The position numbers were made by a program, and so were the translations under genes. From the NCBI RefSeq assembly GCF_024462775.1, contig NZ_JANGCE010000005.1, forward strand, positions 62,001-126,000: a DNA stretch of 64,000 nucleotides, in the 5' to 3' direction. Under the pieces are notes generated by a model, which made no database searches, was not told where the DNA came from, and saw nothing but the letters and a program-made list of their open reading frames with translations. Of this stretch, positions 26,873 through 35,231 are shown piece by piece (the stretch's first letter is position 1; each line of letters begins with the position of its first letter). This stretch comes from Butyricicoccus faecihominis (lineage in GTDB: Bacteria > Bacillota > Clostridia > Oscillospirales > Butyricicoccaceae).

Positions 26873-27760
26873 ATGGAAGTACGTGTACTGCAATATTTTC
26901 TCGCGGTGGCGAGGGAGGAGAGCATATCGGGCGCGGCCGAATATCTGCACCTGACCCAGCCGACCCTGTCGCGCCAGCTCATGGATCTGGAAGCGGAGCT
27001 GGGCAAAAAGCTATTCGTCCGTGGCAGCCGCAAGATCTCGCTGACGGAGGACGGCCTATTGCTGCGTAAGCGGGCGGGGGAAATCATCGAACTGGTCGAA
27101 AAGACCGAATCCGAATTTCGCCAGCCGGCGGAGGAGATCGCCGGCGATATCTGTATCGGCAGCGGCGAAACCGACGCGGTGCGCCTGATCGCGCAGACCG
27201 CGAAAGAATTACAGGGGCTTTATCCCCAGATACGCTATCATCTGCACAGCGGCAATGCCGACGATGTGACCGAACGGCTGGATAAAGGCCTTTTGGATTT
27301 TGGTATTTTGATCGAACCGTTTGATATGAAGAAGTATGATTGCATCAAGCTGCCGGCGACCGACATCTGGGGCGTGCTGATGCGTCGGGACAGTCCGTTG
27401 GCCGCGCGGGAATCCGTCCGGCCGGAGGACCTTTGGGAAGTGCCCCTGCTGATTTCGCGGCAGTCCATGGTCAAAAACGATTTGGCGAGCTGGCTGCGGC
27501 GCGACCCGGAATCGCTCGATATTGTGGCGACCTACAACTTGGTTTATAACGCTTCCCGCATGGTGGCGGAGGGCGTGGGCTATGCGCTCACGCTGGACAG
27601 GCTGATCAACACCTCCGGCAGCAGCCTATGCTTTCGTCCGCTGGAGCCACGGCTGGAAGTCGGGCTGGATGTGGTTTGGAAAAAGTATCAGGTATTCTCC
27701 AAAGCCACGGAAAAATTTTTAGAGCATTTGCAGGCAAAATTTCTGGGAAATCGCGCCTGA
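26873..27760 (+). CDS. LysR-family transcriptional regulator
   Basis: 295 residues. The N-terminal winged helix-turn-helix is clear (LQYFLAVAREESISGAAEYL, TQPTLSRQLMDLEAELGKKLF), followed by the substrate-binding domain (residues ~90-290) with motifs such as IGSGETDAVRLIA and LDFGILIEP. It is divergent from the operon containing the adenylating enzyme and hydrolase, and so is its most likely regulator. The ligand is unknown. The start ATG has an AGGGAGGGGAG ribosome site. Confidence 0.93.
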   Translation: MEVRVLQYFLAVAREESISGAAEYLHLTQPTLSRQLMDLEAELGKKLFVRGSRKISLTEDGLLLRKRAGEIIELVEKTESEFRQPAEEIAGDICIGSGETDAVRLIAQTAKELQGLYPQIRYHLHSGNADDVTERLDKGLLDFGILIEPFDMKKYDCIKLPATDIWGVLMRRDSPLAARESVRPEDLWEVPLLISRQSMVKNDLASWLRRDPESLDIVATYNLVYNASRMVAEGVGYALTLDRLINTSGSSLCFRPLEPRLEVGLDVVWKKYQVFSKATEKFLEHLQAKFLGNRA

Positions 27761-27878
27761 CGGATCCTGCCGTTTGGCGAACCGAATGCGGCAGGCGCTC
27801 ACCGCGAATAGGCATAAACCATGTCGTACGACGGCGATCCGGCTGAGAGAAAGCAAAGCCTCTGCGGCCGTCAAAATG

Positions 27879-27919
27879 AACAGCCCCAGATTGTGCTGTC
27901 TGCACAATCTGGGGCTGTT
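27879..27919. terminator. Bidirectional intrinsic terminator
   Basis: A perfect 18-bp stem (27879-27896 and 27902-27919) with a 5-base loop and T/A-rich flanks. It lies 119 bases after the LysR stop and 48 bases beyond the DUF4157 stop from the other side, so it can end both convergent transcripts. The stretch 27761-27878 shows no other feature. Confidence 0.85.
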
Positions 27920-27966
27920 TATACGATCATCATTGGATGAGGAGCGCCGCTTTTAGGCGCAATACG

Positions 27967-28827
27967 TTATAACTGCGCCAAAGCCCGGATCAGGAAAGCA
28001 ATCGAATCCGCATTCGTCGCTGCGTTGCCATAAGTTAGGCCGTGGATGTTTTCCTCAAATTCCTCCATCGTATACATATAGGCGATATCGTCTGTTCCCA
28101 AGCTTGTATCGTAATGGGATAGTTCGTGTAGAATGGTCGTCGCCACGTCTTCTGTCGGATCGTCCGCAACGTGGTCCTCGGAAATATTGATTATGGTGTT
28201 AATTGTCGGATTGACCCATGCCAATGCGCCGCGTATGTGGCTTGATAAAATTTGTTGGACAGTGTTATAAGCCTTTGAGACGCTCCCAATAATGTGATAA
28301 CCGATTTTCTCTGTGTATCTGATTTTCGCATTATGAAAAACCGCTTGCGCACCCGGATTCAATAGATTGATGGCGGCAGCATCGAGCCATTTTCCTGCAA
28401 GGGCGAAGGCTGCAAAGAACTTATCCCAATCCATTGCCCGCTGAATCACTTGGCTGGTCCGCGTGTTTGCATGATGTGTGGGGGTGTGGCTGGCGGCCCG
28501 TTCTAATTGTGGATCGCAGTTAAGCGGCATACCGTGAACTGTGGCGTTGGCGCGTACGAATCCGGCTTTTTGTTGTACCACGTGGCCCAGCTCATGCGTC
28601 AGATAGCGCTGCTGCCCGGGGCCGATATGCACCTGCGTGCCCTGCGTATAAGCCAAGGCGCCGATCCGTCTGGGCTTGTCCGAATTGTAATGCACGCGTA
28701 CATCATCCAGCGAAAAGCCGGAAGCAGTTTCAAAGCGCTGTTTGATAGGGGCCGGTATGCCGGTTAAATTTTGCATGGGCTTTTTCTGGGCAGACTCGGT
28801 CTTTGACTCTTTAGCGGCTGCAAACAT
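27967..28827 (-). CDS. eCIS-type DUF4157 protein with a second, M35-like zincin domain
   Basis: 286 residues. Residues ~22-90 form the DUF4157 (eCIS core) domain: PAPIKQRFETASGFSLDDVRVHYNS, ALAYTQGTQVHIGPG and RYLTHELGHVVQQ (HExxH at 78-82). The C-terminal half has HELSH (234-238), GTDD (244-247) with a Tyr three residues on, and NADSIAFL near the end, the pattern of deuterolysin/Lys-specific aspzincin peptidases (M35). DUF4157 is found on effectors loaded into extracellular contractile injection systems and on polymorphic toxins. No tail, sheath or baseplate genes are in the window. No signal peptide is visible, consistent with a cargo protein. The ribosome site AAGGAGG precedes the ATG. Confidence 0.8.
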   Translation of the reverse strand: MFAAAKESKTESAQKKPMQNLTGIPAPIKQRFETASGFSLDDVRVHYNSDKPRRIGALAYTQGTQVHIGPGQQRYLTHELGHVVQQKAGFVRANATVHGMPLNCDPQLERAASHTPTHHANTRTSQVIQRAMDWDKFFAAFALAGKWLDAAAINLLNPGAQAVFHNAKIRYTEKIGYHIIGSVSKAYNTVQQILSSHIRGALAWVNPTINTIINISEDHVADDPTEDVATTILHELSHYDTSLGTDDIAYMYTMEEFEENIHGLTYGNAATNADSIAFLIRALAQL

Positions 28828-28859
28828 GATAGCCCTCCTTCCGCCTATATCGTATCTCT

Positions 28860-28888
28860 ACTATATATCATAAATTGGCAAAAGACAA
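28860..28888 (-). promoter_or_regulatory. Promoter of the DUF4157 gene
   Basis: Minus strand: -35 TTGTCT (28883-28888), 17-base spacer, -10 TATAGT (28860-28865). The predicted start site is about 25 bases before the ATG. The gene therefore looks monocistronic. Confidence 0.6.
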
Positions 28889-28907
28889 TCAAAATTGGGG
28901 TTATAAG

Positions 28908-28949
28908 AAAAAATGCGCAGACCCGATTGACAGGGTCTGCGCATTTTTT
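28908..28949. terminator. Intrinsic terminator, symmetrical
   Basis: A 17-bp perfect stem (28908-28924 and 28933-28949), GC-rich in its core and with A and T runs at the ends, so it works on either strand. It lies between the DUF4157 promoter and the tRNA terminator. The stretch 28950-29020 contains nothing else that I can see. Confidence 0.8.
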
Positions 28950-29020
28950 ATATATCATGGGCCGTTTTTGTATTGATGCCTTATAGCAATACAATTATTC
29001 ACACAACCTATTTCGGCATT

Positions 29021-29062
29021 AAACAAACAAAAAGTGCTGAAACCAAACGGTTTCAGCACTTT
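29021..29062 (-). terminator. Terminator of the tRNA-Ser gene
   Basis: A perfect 14-bp stem (29031-29044 and 29049-29062) with a 4-base loop, starting two bases after the tRNA CCA end and followed on the minus strand by a T-rich TTGTTTGTTT. Confidence 0.85.
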
Positions 29063-29063
29063 A

Positions 29064-29154
29064 TGGCGGAGAGTCAGGGATTTGAACCCTGGGTGCGCTC
29101 ATCACGCACACACGATTTCCAATCGTGCGCCTTCGACCACTCAGCCAACTCTCC
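29064..29154 (-). tRNA. tRNA-Ser (anticodon GGA)
   Basis: 91 bases including an encoded CCA. The acceptor stem GGAGAGT pairs with ACTCTCC, the discriminator is G, the anticodon loop TTGGAAA gives GGA (complement of 29118-29120) and a long variable arm of the serine type is present, followed by a T-arm with GGTTCAAATCC. Its own promoter and terminator are visible on both sides. Confidence 0.97.
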
Positions 29155-29190
29155 AAAGCGGCCGATCTGCTCTCGCAGAGGACGAAATAC

Positions 29191-29219
29191 ATTATATCGC
29201 ATTCAGTGGCCGCCGTCAA
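29191..29219 (-). promoter_or_regulatory. Promoter of tRNA-Ser
   Basis: Minus strand: -35 TTGACG (29214-29219), 17-base spacer, -10 TATAAT (29191-29196). The start site should be about 30 bases before the tRNA 5' end. Confidence 0.85.
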
Positions 29220-29257
29220 GCGTTTTTAGAAAAATATGTGCATTTTTTCGCCATGGG

Positions 29258-30820
29258 TTAGCGCCGCAGCAGGCCCATCAGGCCGCGCGTAAGGGATTTG
29301 GAAACCTCGCGGCCCAGCGTGTTCAGCGCGGTTCCCGCGACCTTGTTGATCATCTTGGCGCGCTCCCGCGCTTCCCGCGCGGCTTCGCGGTCGGCCGCGG
29401 CCTGCTCGCGGGCCAGTTGACGGTCGTAGGCGTCCTGCTCCTTTCGGGCCTTGGCTTCGGCGGCCAGCTCCGCCTTGGCTGCCTTCAGCGCTTCCTCTTT
29501 CAGTTTGGCCTTTTCCTCCTCCGCTGCCGCGCACTGCACCTTTTGACTCAGCTTTTCATAGGCGGATTCGCGGTCGATAGCCTGATCGTATTTCGCGCCC
29601 ATGGGGCTTTGCTGCATAAGCGCCGCGCGCTTTGCGTCGTCCAGCGCGGCCATCAGGCTTTGCGGCGGCAGGATGCGCGCCTGCTCGACGATGGAGGGGC
29701 GGCCCTCCTCGTCCAAAAAGGAGATAAGCGCCTCGCCCGTGCCGAGCGCTGTGATGACCTCCGCCGTTTTGAAGGCGGGGTTTTCGCGGAAGGTCTCGGC
29801 CGCTACCTTGACGGCCTTTTGCTCGCTCGGCGAATAGGCGCGCAGCGCGTGCTGGATGCGGTTGCCGAGCTGGGCCAGCACGGTATCCGGCACGTCGGTC
29901 GGGCTTTGCGTGATAAAATAAATACCCACGCCCTTGGAGCGGATCAGCCGCACGACCTGCTCGATCTTTTCAAGCAGCGGCGCGGGCGTATCCCGAAACA
30001 GCAGGTGGGCTTCGTCGAAGAAAAAGACCATTTTGGGTTTGTCCATGTCGCCGATCTCGGGCAGACGCTCGAACAGTTCGGACAGCATCCACAGCAAAAA
30101 GGTGGAGTACAGCTTGGGGTTTAAAAACAGCTTGGCGCAGTGCAGAATGTTAATATAGCCGTGCCCCTCGCCGTCACACCGCATCCAGTCGGCAAGATCG
30201 AGCGCGGGCTCGCCGAAGAACACGCCGCCGCCCGCGTCCTCTAAATTCAGCAGCTGGCGCGTGATCGCGCCGATGGAGGGCGTGGGGATGGCGCCGTATT
30301 CGCTTTTCAGCTCCGCGGCGTGGTCGCCGACATACTGCACCATGGCTTTCAGGTCCTTCAGGTCCAGCAGCAGCAAGCCCTGATCGTCCGCCACGCGGAA
30401 CACGATATCTAAAACGCCCTCCTGCGTATCGTTCAGATCCATGATGCGGGAAAGCAGCATCGGGCCCATTTCGGAAACGGTCGCGCGCACCGGATGCCCC
30501 TTTTCCTGATAGACATCCCAAAACTGCACGGGATAGCCGCGGTAGGCAAAGCCCGTTTGATCAAGGCCAAACTTGGCAATGCGTTTTTGCATGCCCTCGC
30601 TGTCCACGCCGGGCGCGGCCATGCCGGAAACATCGCCCTTGACATCGGCTAAAAAGACCGGAACGCCCAGATCGGAAAACGATTCGGCAAGCACCTTGAG
30701 CGTGACCGTCTTGCCGGTGCCGGTCGCGCCGGCGACCAGTCCGTGCCGGTTGGCCATTTGGGGGAGCAGGCAAATGTTCCGGTCACTCTGCGCGATCCAC
30801 AGCTTTCCATCGGTGTACAT
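29258..30820 (-). CDS. DUF853 (HerA/YjgR-like) ATPase
   Basis: 520 residues from [11 protein letters not shown], with GGAGGG before the ATG. The N-terminal ATPase core has Walker [10 protein letters not shown] (around residue 34), and Walker [13 protein letters not shown] near the middle, with a [20 protein letters not shown] sensor-like segment typical of HerA/FtsK-type helicase relatives. The C-terminal ~100 residues are a long charged coiled coil (Ala/Glu/Lys/Arg). DUF853 proteins of the YjgR type are widespread and of uncertain role. No HerA partner nuclease (NurA) or SIR2-like gene is adjacent, which argues against a defence operon. Confidence 0.85.
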   Translation of the reverse strand: MYTDGKLWIAQSDRNICLLPQMANRHGLVAGATGTGKTVTLKVLAESFSDLGVPVFLADVKGDVSGMAAPGVDSEGMQKRIAKFGLDQTGFAYRGYPVQFWDVYQEKGHPVRATVSEMGPMLLSRIMDLNDTQEGVLDIVFRVADDQGLLLLDLKDLKAMVQYVGDHAAELKSEYGAIPTPSIGAITRQLLNLEDAGGGVFFGEPALDLADWMRCDGEGHGYINILHCAKLFLNPKLYSTFLLWMLSELFERLPEIGDMDKPKMVFFFDEAHLLFRDTPAPLLEKIEQVVRLIRSKGVGIYFITQSPTDVPDTVLAQLGNRIQHALRAYSPSEQKAVKVAAETFRENPAFKTAEVITALGTGEALISFLDEEGRPSIVEQARILPPQSLMAALDDAKRAALMQQSPMGAKYDQAIDRESAYEKLSQKVQCAAAEEEKAKLKEEALKAAKAELAAEAKARKEQDAYDRQLAREQAAADREAAREARERAKMINKVAGTALNTLGREVSKSLTRGLMGLLRR

Positions 30821-30849
30821 AATATCCCTCCGTCGTTCAATATAGGCCC

Positions 30850-30878
30850 AGTTTAGCACGTTTCCAGCGGTTTGTCGA
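30850..30878 (-). promoter_or_regulatory. Possible promoter of the DUF853 gene
   Basis: Minus strand: TCGACA (30873-30878), 17-base spacer, TAAACT (30850-30855). Both boxes deviate from consensus, so the call is tentative. Confidence 0.4.
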
Positions 30879-30903
30879 ATATTTCCGTACAAGGAAAATT
30901 TAT

Positions 30904-30941
30904 GTGAAAAAAACGCCCGGCCGTGTGTAAATGGCCGGGCG
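30904..30941 (-). terminator. Terminator of the liv operon
   Basis: A 9-bp perfect GC-rich stem (30914-30922 and 30933-30941) with a 10-base loop, followed by seven T on the minus strand. It lies 8 bases after the stop of the cytidylate-kinase-like gene. Confidence 0.88.
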
Positions 30942-30949
30942 CAAACGCT

Positions 30950-31582
30950 TTATTTGGAGAACTGGTCGCGTACCGCGAGGTAGGCGACGATGGCCTCTAC
31001 CGTGCCGTCAAAGCCCAGTACAGAAGAGTTGAGGGAAAGATCGTAATTGCGGGCGTCCATCCATTCCTGACCGGTGTAACGCTTGTAATAAGCGGCGCGG
31101 TAGGCGTCCACCTCGGCGATCTTCTTTTTGACCTCGCGTTCGGGCAGCGAATCGACCTTCATGGCCTCCTGCAAACAAAAATCAGCGGTCGCGTGGACGA
31201 ACACGCGCGTCACGTCGTCGCGGCCTTGCAGCACATAGTCCGCGCAGCGGCCGATCATGACGCAGGGCCCCTTGTCCGCGAGCTGGCGGATGATCTTCGC
31301 CTGATATTCAAACAGGTTGTCCTCCGCGGTGAAGCCGGACTGCTCGGGGCTGACCGGCTTGCCGCCGCGGCTCTGGTAACGGCTGCGCAGGCGGGAGAGC
31401 AGGTCGGGCTTCAGGCGTTCATCCGAAAACAGCACGGCGTTAATGCCGCTGTCCTCGGAGGCCATGGTGATGATCTCGCGGTTATAGCAGGGGATGCCCA
31501 GCCGCTTTGCGAGCAGCTGGCCGACTGTTTTGCCGCCCGAGCCATACTGCCGGGCAATGGTGATGATGTGCTTTCCGTTCAT
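30950..31582 (-). CDS. Cytidylate kinase-like protein
   Basis: 210 residues from MNGKHIITIARQYGSGGKTV. The P-loop-like segment ARQYGSGGKTVGQ is the variant typical of the cytidylate-kinase-like family (PF13189) found alone in Clostridia, distinct from the housekeeping CMP kinase. Further motifs: YNREIITMASEDSG, CVMIGRCADYVL (here the residue set IGRCADYVL is highly typical) and VFVHATADF. The in vivo substrate of the group is not established. It is the last gene of the liv operon, 13 bases after livF, before a terminator. Confidence 0.85.
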   Translation of the reverse strand: MNGKHIITIARQYGSGGKTVGQLLAKRLGIPCYNREIITMASEDSGINAVLFSDERLKPDLLSRLRSRYQSRGGKPVSPEQSGFTAEDNLFEYQAKIIRQLADKGPCVMIGRCADYVLQGRDDVTRVFVHATADFCLQEAMKVDSLPEREVKKKIAEVDAYRAAYYKRYTGQEWMDARNYDLSLNSSVLGFDGTVEAIVAYLAVRDQFSK

Positions 31583-31595
31583 CGCGTGTTCCCCC

Positions 31596-32303
31596 TTATT
31601 CTCCCAAATAGGCTTTTTTGATATCTTCGTCGTCCAGCAGGGCCTTTGCGTCGCCCGACTTGACGATGTGGCCGGTCTCCAGCACGTAGGCGCGGTCCGC
31701 GATGGACAGCGCCTTGTTCGCGTTCTGCTCGACCAGCAGCACGGTCGTACCCGCCTTCGAGACCTCTTCGATGATCTTGAAGATCTCGCTGACGAACAAC
31801 GGCGACAGGCCCATGGACGGTTCATCCAGCAGCAGCAGGCGGGGGCGGCTCATCAGCGCGCGCCCCATGGCGAGCATCTGCTGTTCGCCGCCGGACAGCG
31901 TGCCCGCGAACTGGTGCTTGCGTTCCTCCAAGCGGGGGAAGCGTTGGTATACGTCGGCGAGCGACGCGGCGACCTCGCTTTTCGGGCGGGTGTACGCGCC
32001 CATTTTCAGGTTTTCATACACAGTCAGCCCCGCGAATACGCGGCGGCCCTCGGGCACGTGGCTCATGCCGAGCCGCACGATCTCGTGCCCCGGCTTTTTG
32101 GCGATCTCCTTGCCCTCAAACACGACCGAGCCGCTTTTAGACGGCAGCAGGCCGGTAACGGTGTGCAGCGTGGTCGTTTTGCCCGCGCCGTTCGCGCCGA
32201 TCAGCGCGACGACCTCGCCCTCGTTCACCTCGAAGGAAACGTCGCGGAGCGCGTGGATCAGGCCGTAATAAACGTTTAAATCCCGGACTTCCAGCATTGC
32301 CAT
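31596..32303 (-). CDS. livF: Branched-chain amino acid ABC transporter, ATP-binding protein
   Basis: 235 residues with Walker A GANGAGKTT, Q-loop and the LivF-type VPEGRRVFAGLTVYENL, signature LSGGEQQMLAMGRAL, Walker B LLLLDEPSMGL. The VPEGR motif and length distinguish LivF from LivG. It is the smaller of the two ATPases for import of branched-chain amino acids. 15 bases separate it from livG. Confidence 0.95.
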   Translation of the reverse strand: MAMLEVRDLNVYYGLIHALRDVSFEVNEGEVVALIGANGAGKTTTLHTVTGLLPSKSGSVVFEGKEIAKKPGHEIVRLGMSHVPEGRRVFAGLTVYENLKMGAYTRPKSEVAASLADVYQRFPRLEERKHQFAGTLSGGEQQMLAMGRALMSRPRLLLLDEPSMGLSPLFVSEIFKIIEEVSKAGTTVLLVEQNANKALSIADRAYVLETGHIVKSGDAKALLDDEDIKKAYLGE

Positions 32304-32318
32304 AATCTCGTTCCTCCC

Positions 32319-33077
32319 TTATTCGCCCAGATAGGCCGTGACGACCTCGGGATCGCGCAGTACCTCGGCGGGCGCGCCCTGCGCGAGCTCGCGGCCGAAG
32401 TTCAAAACGTAAATGTATTCGCAGATGCCGGAAACCAGCTTCATATCGTGCTCGATCAGCAGAATGGTCACATCGAACTTATCGCGCACCAGACGGATGG
32501 TGTCCATCAGCTCCGCGGTCTCGTTCGGGTTCATACCGGCGGCCGGCTCGTCGAGCAGCAGCAGCTTGGGCTCGGTCGCGAGCGCGCGGGCGATCTCCAG
32601 CTTGCGCTGTTTGCCGTAGGGCAGGTTGGCCGCCTTAAAATCGGCCATGCCGTCCAGATCGAACACGCTGAGGATTTCAAGCGCGCGCAGGTCCATCGCG
32701 CGCTCCTTTTTGCGGTAGGAGCCGAGGTGGAACACACTTTCGCCGAGCGTATAGGTCATTTGGTTGTGCAGGCCGACCTTGACGTTGTCCAAAACGGTCA
32801 GCTCCTGAAACAGGCGGATATTTTGGAACGTGCGCGCCACGCCCATTTTACAAATCTCGTGCGGTTTCTTGCCGATCAGGTTTTTCCCGTCCAGCCGGAT
32901 ACCGCCGTCGGTCGGGCGGTACACGCCGGTCAGCATGTTGAACACGGTCGTTTTACCCGCGCCGTTCGGGCCGATCAGGCCGACAAGGCCGCCTTTTTCG
33001 ATCGACATGGAAAGCTCATCCACGGCGCGCAGGCCGCCGAACGAAATACCAAGTTCGGTCACTTCCAGCATCGGCAT
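32319..33077 (-). CDS. livG: Branched-chain amino acid ABC transporter, ATP-binding protein
   Basis: 252 residues. Walker A GPNGAGKTT, LivG-type ARTFQNIRLFQELTVLDNV, the signature region here reads NLPYGKQRKLEIARAL (LPYGKQ in place of LSGGQ, normal for LivG), and Walker B LLLLDEPAAGMNPNET. It ends one base before the livM start region and works with livF at the cytoplasmic face of the importer. Confidence 0.95.
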   Translation of the reverse strand: MPMLEVTELGISFGGLRAVDELSMSIEKGGLVGLIGPNGAGKTTVFNMLTGVYRPTDGGIRLDGKNLIGKKPHEICKMGVARTFQNIRLFQELTVLDNVKVGLHNQMTYTLGESVFHLGSYRKKERAMDLRALEILSVFDLDGMADFKAANLPYGKQRKLEIARALATEPKLLLLDEPAAGMNPNETAELMDTIRLVRDKFDVTILLIEHDMKLVSGICEYIYVLNFGRELAQGAPAEVLRDPEVVTAYLGE

Positions 33078-33078
33078 A

Positions 33079-34155
33079 TCACGCGCCCCCCTTTCCGGCC
33101 ATACCGGCTTTTTCGATCTTTTCCATCTGCTTCAGCCCGCGCTTTTCCGCAAGGCGGCGCTTGAAGCCCGAATTGTTGAACAGCATCATCGCGATCAGCA
33201 GGATCGCGTAGATCAGCATGCGCCAATCGTTCACCGCGCGCAGCACCTCGGGCAGTACGGTCAAGAGCGCCGCCGCGATGATCGAGCCCCAGATGTTGCC
33301 CAGTCCGCCGAGTACGACGAACACCAGAATCAGAATGGACGCGTTAAAATCGAATTGCGTCGCCGATACCTTGGTGTAGTTCATGGCGAACAGCACGCCC
33401 GCCATACCGGCCAGCGCCGCCGATATGACAAAGGCGAGCAGCTTGTAGCGCGTGGCGGATACGCCCACCGATTCGGCGGCGATGCGGTTGTCGCGCACGG
33501 CCATGATCGCGCGTCCCGCGCGCGAATGGATCAGGTTCAAAACGACGAACAGCGTGATCAGCACGAGCACGATGCCCGAAATAAACGAGGAAAGCTTCTG
33601 GTTGCCGCTCAGGCCCATCGGTCCGTTGACGATCATCTTGCCGCCCTCGGCAAGCGTGAAGCGCTGCTCAAGCAGGCTGAAATGCAGGCCGCCCCCGTCT
33701 ATGCCGATGTACAGGACGTTGACCATGTTTTTGATGATTTCGCCGAACGCCAGCGTGACGATGGCGAGATAGTCGCCCTTAAGGCGCAGCACCGGCACGC
33801 CGACGATCACGCCCGCGACCGCGGCGAACAGGCCGCCGCACACCATGGCGATCGCGAGCCGCACGGGCGCGAACGGAATCGCCTCCGCAAGACTGGCCGC
33901 GACGACCGCGCCCGAAAACGCGCCGACCGACATGAAGCCCGCGTGGCCGAGCGATAATTCGCCCAGCACGCCGACCGTCAGATTGAGCGAGACCGCCATG
34001 GCGACATAGGCGCAGATCGGCACGAGCTGACCCTTGAGCGAGCTGGAGATGCTGCCCGCCGACAGCATGATCTGAATGACGATAAAGGCCGCGAGCACAG
34101 TGCCGTAGCACAAAAGGCCGGTGCGCGTCGACCGTTTCAAACTTTTCAGTTTCAT
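33079..34155 (-). CDS. livM: Branched-chain amino acid ABC transporter, permease
   Basis: 358 residues with about ten membrane segments. LivM hallmarks: VAMAVSLNLTVGVLGELSLGHAGFM and the ILVFVVLGGLGNIWGSIIAAALL segment, plus ALRLKGDYLAIVTLAFGEI. It ends in a basic tail. It follows livH with 12 bases between them. Confidence 0.95.
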   Translation of the reverse strand: MKLKSLKRSTRTGLLCYGTVLAAFIVIQIMLSAGSISSSLKGQLVPICAYVAMAVSLNLTVGVLGELSLGHAGFMSVGAFSGAVVAASLAEAIPFAPVRLAIAMVCGGLFAAVAGVIVGVPVLRLKGDYLAIVTLAFGEIIKNMVNVLYIGIDGGGLHFSLLEQRFTLAEGGKMIVNGPMGLSGNQKLSSFISGIVLVLITLFVVLNLIHSRAGRAIMAVRDNRIAAESVGVSATRYKLLAFVISAALAGMAGVLFAMNYTKVSATQFDFNASILILVFVVLGGLGNIWGSIIAAALLTVLPEVLRAVNDWRMLIYAILLIAMMLFNNSGFKRRLAEKRGLKQMEKIEKAGMAGKGGA

Positions 34156-34167
34156 CTTCGCGCCCCC

Positions 34168-35049
34168 TTACACTTTTTCACTGCGGCGCTTGCCAAGCAG
34201 GCCGTCCGGCTTGATGATCAGCACGATGATCAGCACCGCGAATACGATCGCGTCAGACAGCTGCGTGGATATGTACGCCTTGGAGAAGATTTCGATCAAG
34301 CCGAGCAGGACGCCGCCGAGCATCGCGCCCGGGATCGAGCCGATGCCGCCGAATACCGCCGCCGTGAACGCTTTGATACCGGGCATCGCGCCGGTGGTCG
34401 GCATCAGGGTGGGGTAGGCCGAGCAGAGCAACACGCCCGCGACCGCCGCAAGGCCCGAGCCGATGGCGAAGGTGATCGAGATCGTCGTGTTGACGTTAAT
34501 GCCCATCAGCTGGGCCGCGCCCTTGTCCTCGGACACCGCGCGCATGGCGGTGCCGATCTTGGTCTTGGTCGTAAAAAGGGTCAGGCCGACCATGATGATG
34601 ATGCACGCCGCGACGGTGACCACCGTCGTCATTGTGATGGACAGCTCGCCGCCAAACAGCTTGAACGTGTGGCTGCCGACGACCGAGGTAAAGGTTTTGG
34701 GATTCGCGCCCCAGATCTTGAGGGCCGCGTTTTGCAGAAAATAGGATACGCCGATGGCGGTGATCAGCACGGCGAGGGACGAAGCCTGCCGCAAAGGCTT
34801 ATACGCCAACCCCTCGATTACCACGCCGAGCACCGTGCACACCACGATGGCAAGCAGCACGGATACCAGCGGGGTCAGGCCCCAGTACGCCGTGGCGCAG
34901 AACGACATGTACGCGCCGATCATGATAACGTCGCCGTGGGCGAAGTTCAGCATTTTGGCAATGCCGTATACCATGGTGTAGCCAAGCGCGATGATCGCAT
35001 ACACGCTGCCGAGACTGATCCCGCTGATCAAATAGGACAGGAAGGTCAT
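34168..35049 (-). CDS. livH: Branched-chain amino acid ABC transporter, permease
   Basis: 293 residues from MTFLSYLISGISLGSVYAII; longer upstream frames begin in a region without coding character. Eight or so membrane segments with the LivH signatures GYTMVYGIAKMLNFAHGDV and KAFTAAVFGGIGSIPGAMLGG. It pairs with LivM to form the membrane channel. Confidence 0.95.
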   Translation of the reverse strand: MTFLSYLISGISLGSVYAIIALGYTMVYGIAKMLNFAHGDVIMIGAYMSFCATAYWGLTPLVSVLLAIVVCTVLGVVIEGLAYKPLRQASSLAVLITAIGVSYFLQNAALKIWGANPKTFTSVVGSHTFKLFGGELSITMTTVVTVAACIIIMVGLTLFTTKTKIGTAMRAVSEDKGAAQLMGINVNTTISITFAIGSGLAAVAGVLLCSAYPTLMPTTGAMPGIKAFTAAVFGGIGSIPGAMLGGVLLGLIEIFSKAYISTQLSDAIVFAVLIIVLIIKPDGLLGKRRSEKV

Positions 35050-35154
35050 GGGTAGGAACACCTCACATCTTTTATTTCTCATTTCTTGTGGAGCGGGGCG
35101 ACGGTTCGCCGCACGCGCCAAGCCGCCGCCCCACCCCATAAACGGGGCGGAATG

Positions 35155-35210
35155 CAAAAAAGGGCAAAGGAGGGACCGTCGTCACGATATAACGGCGCCC
35201 TCCCTTGCTC
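35155..35210 (-). terminator. Imperfect hairpin after livK (partial terminator)
   Basis: An imperfect stem between 35163-35178 and 35191-35208 followed on the minus strand by CCCTTTTTTGC. The 182-base livK-livH gap otherwise holds a second GC-rich inverted repeat (around 35095-35125) but no gene. Such a leaky terminator after a binding-protein gene would make binding protein more abundant than the membrane subunits. Confidence 0.65.
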
Positions 35211-35231
35211 TTCATTGAGACTTGCTTTAAA

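Noticed and set aside
28973-30124. Long plus-strand frame of 383 codons
   Set aside because: It reads through the tRNA-Ser gene and is antisense to the DUF853 ATPase; no ribosome site and low-complexity Gly/Arg/Leu content typical of GC-rich antisense frames.
29258-30820. DUF853 ATPase as HerA-type defence gene
   Set aside because: No nuclease, SIR2 or other effector gene is adjacent; it is flanked by a tRNA and the liv operon.
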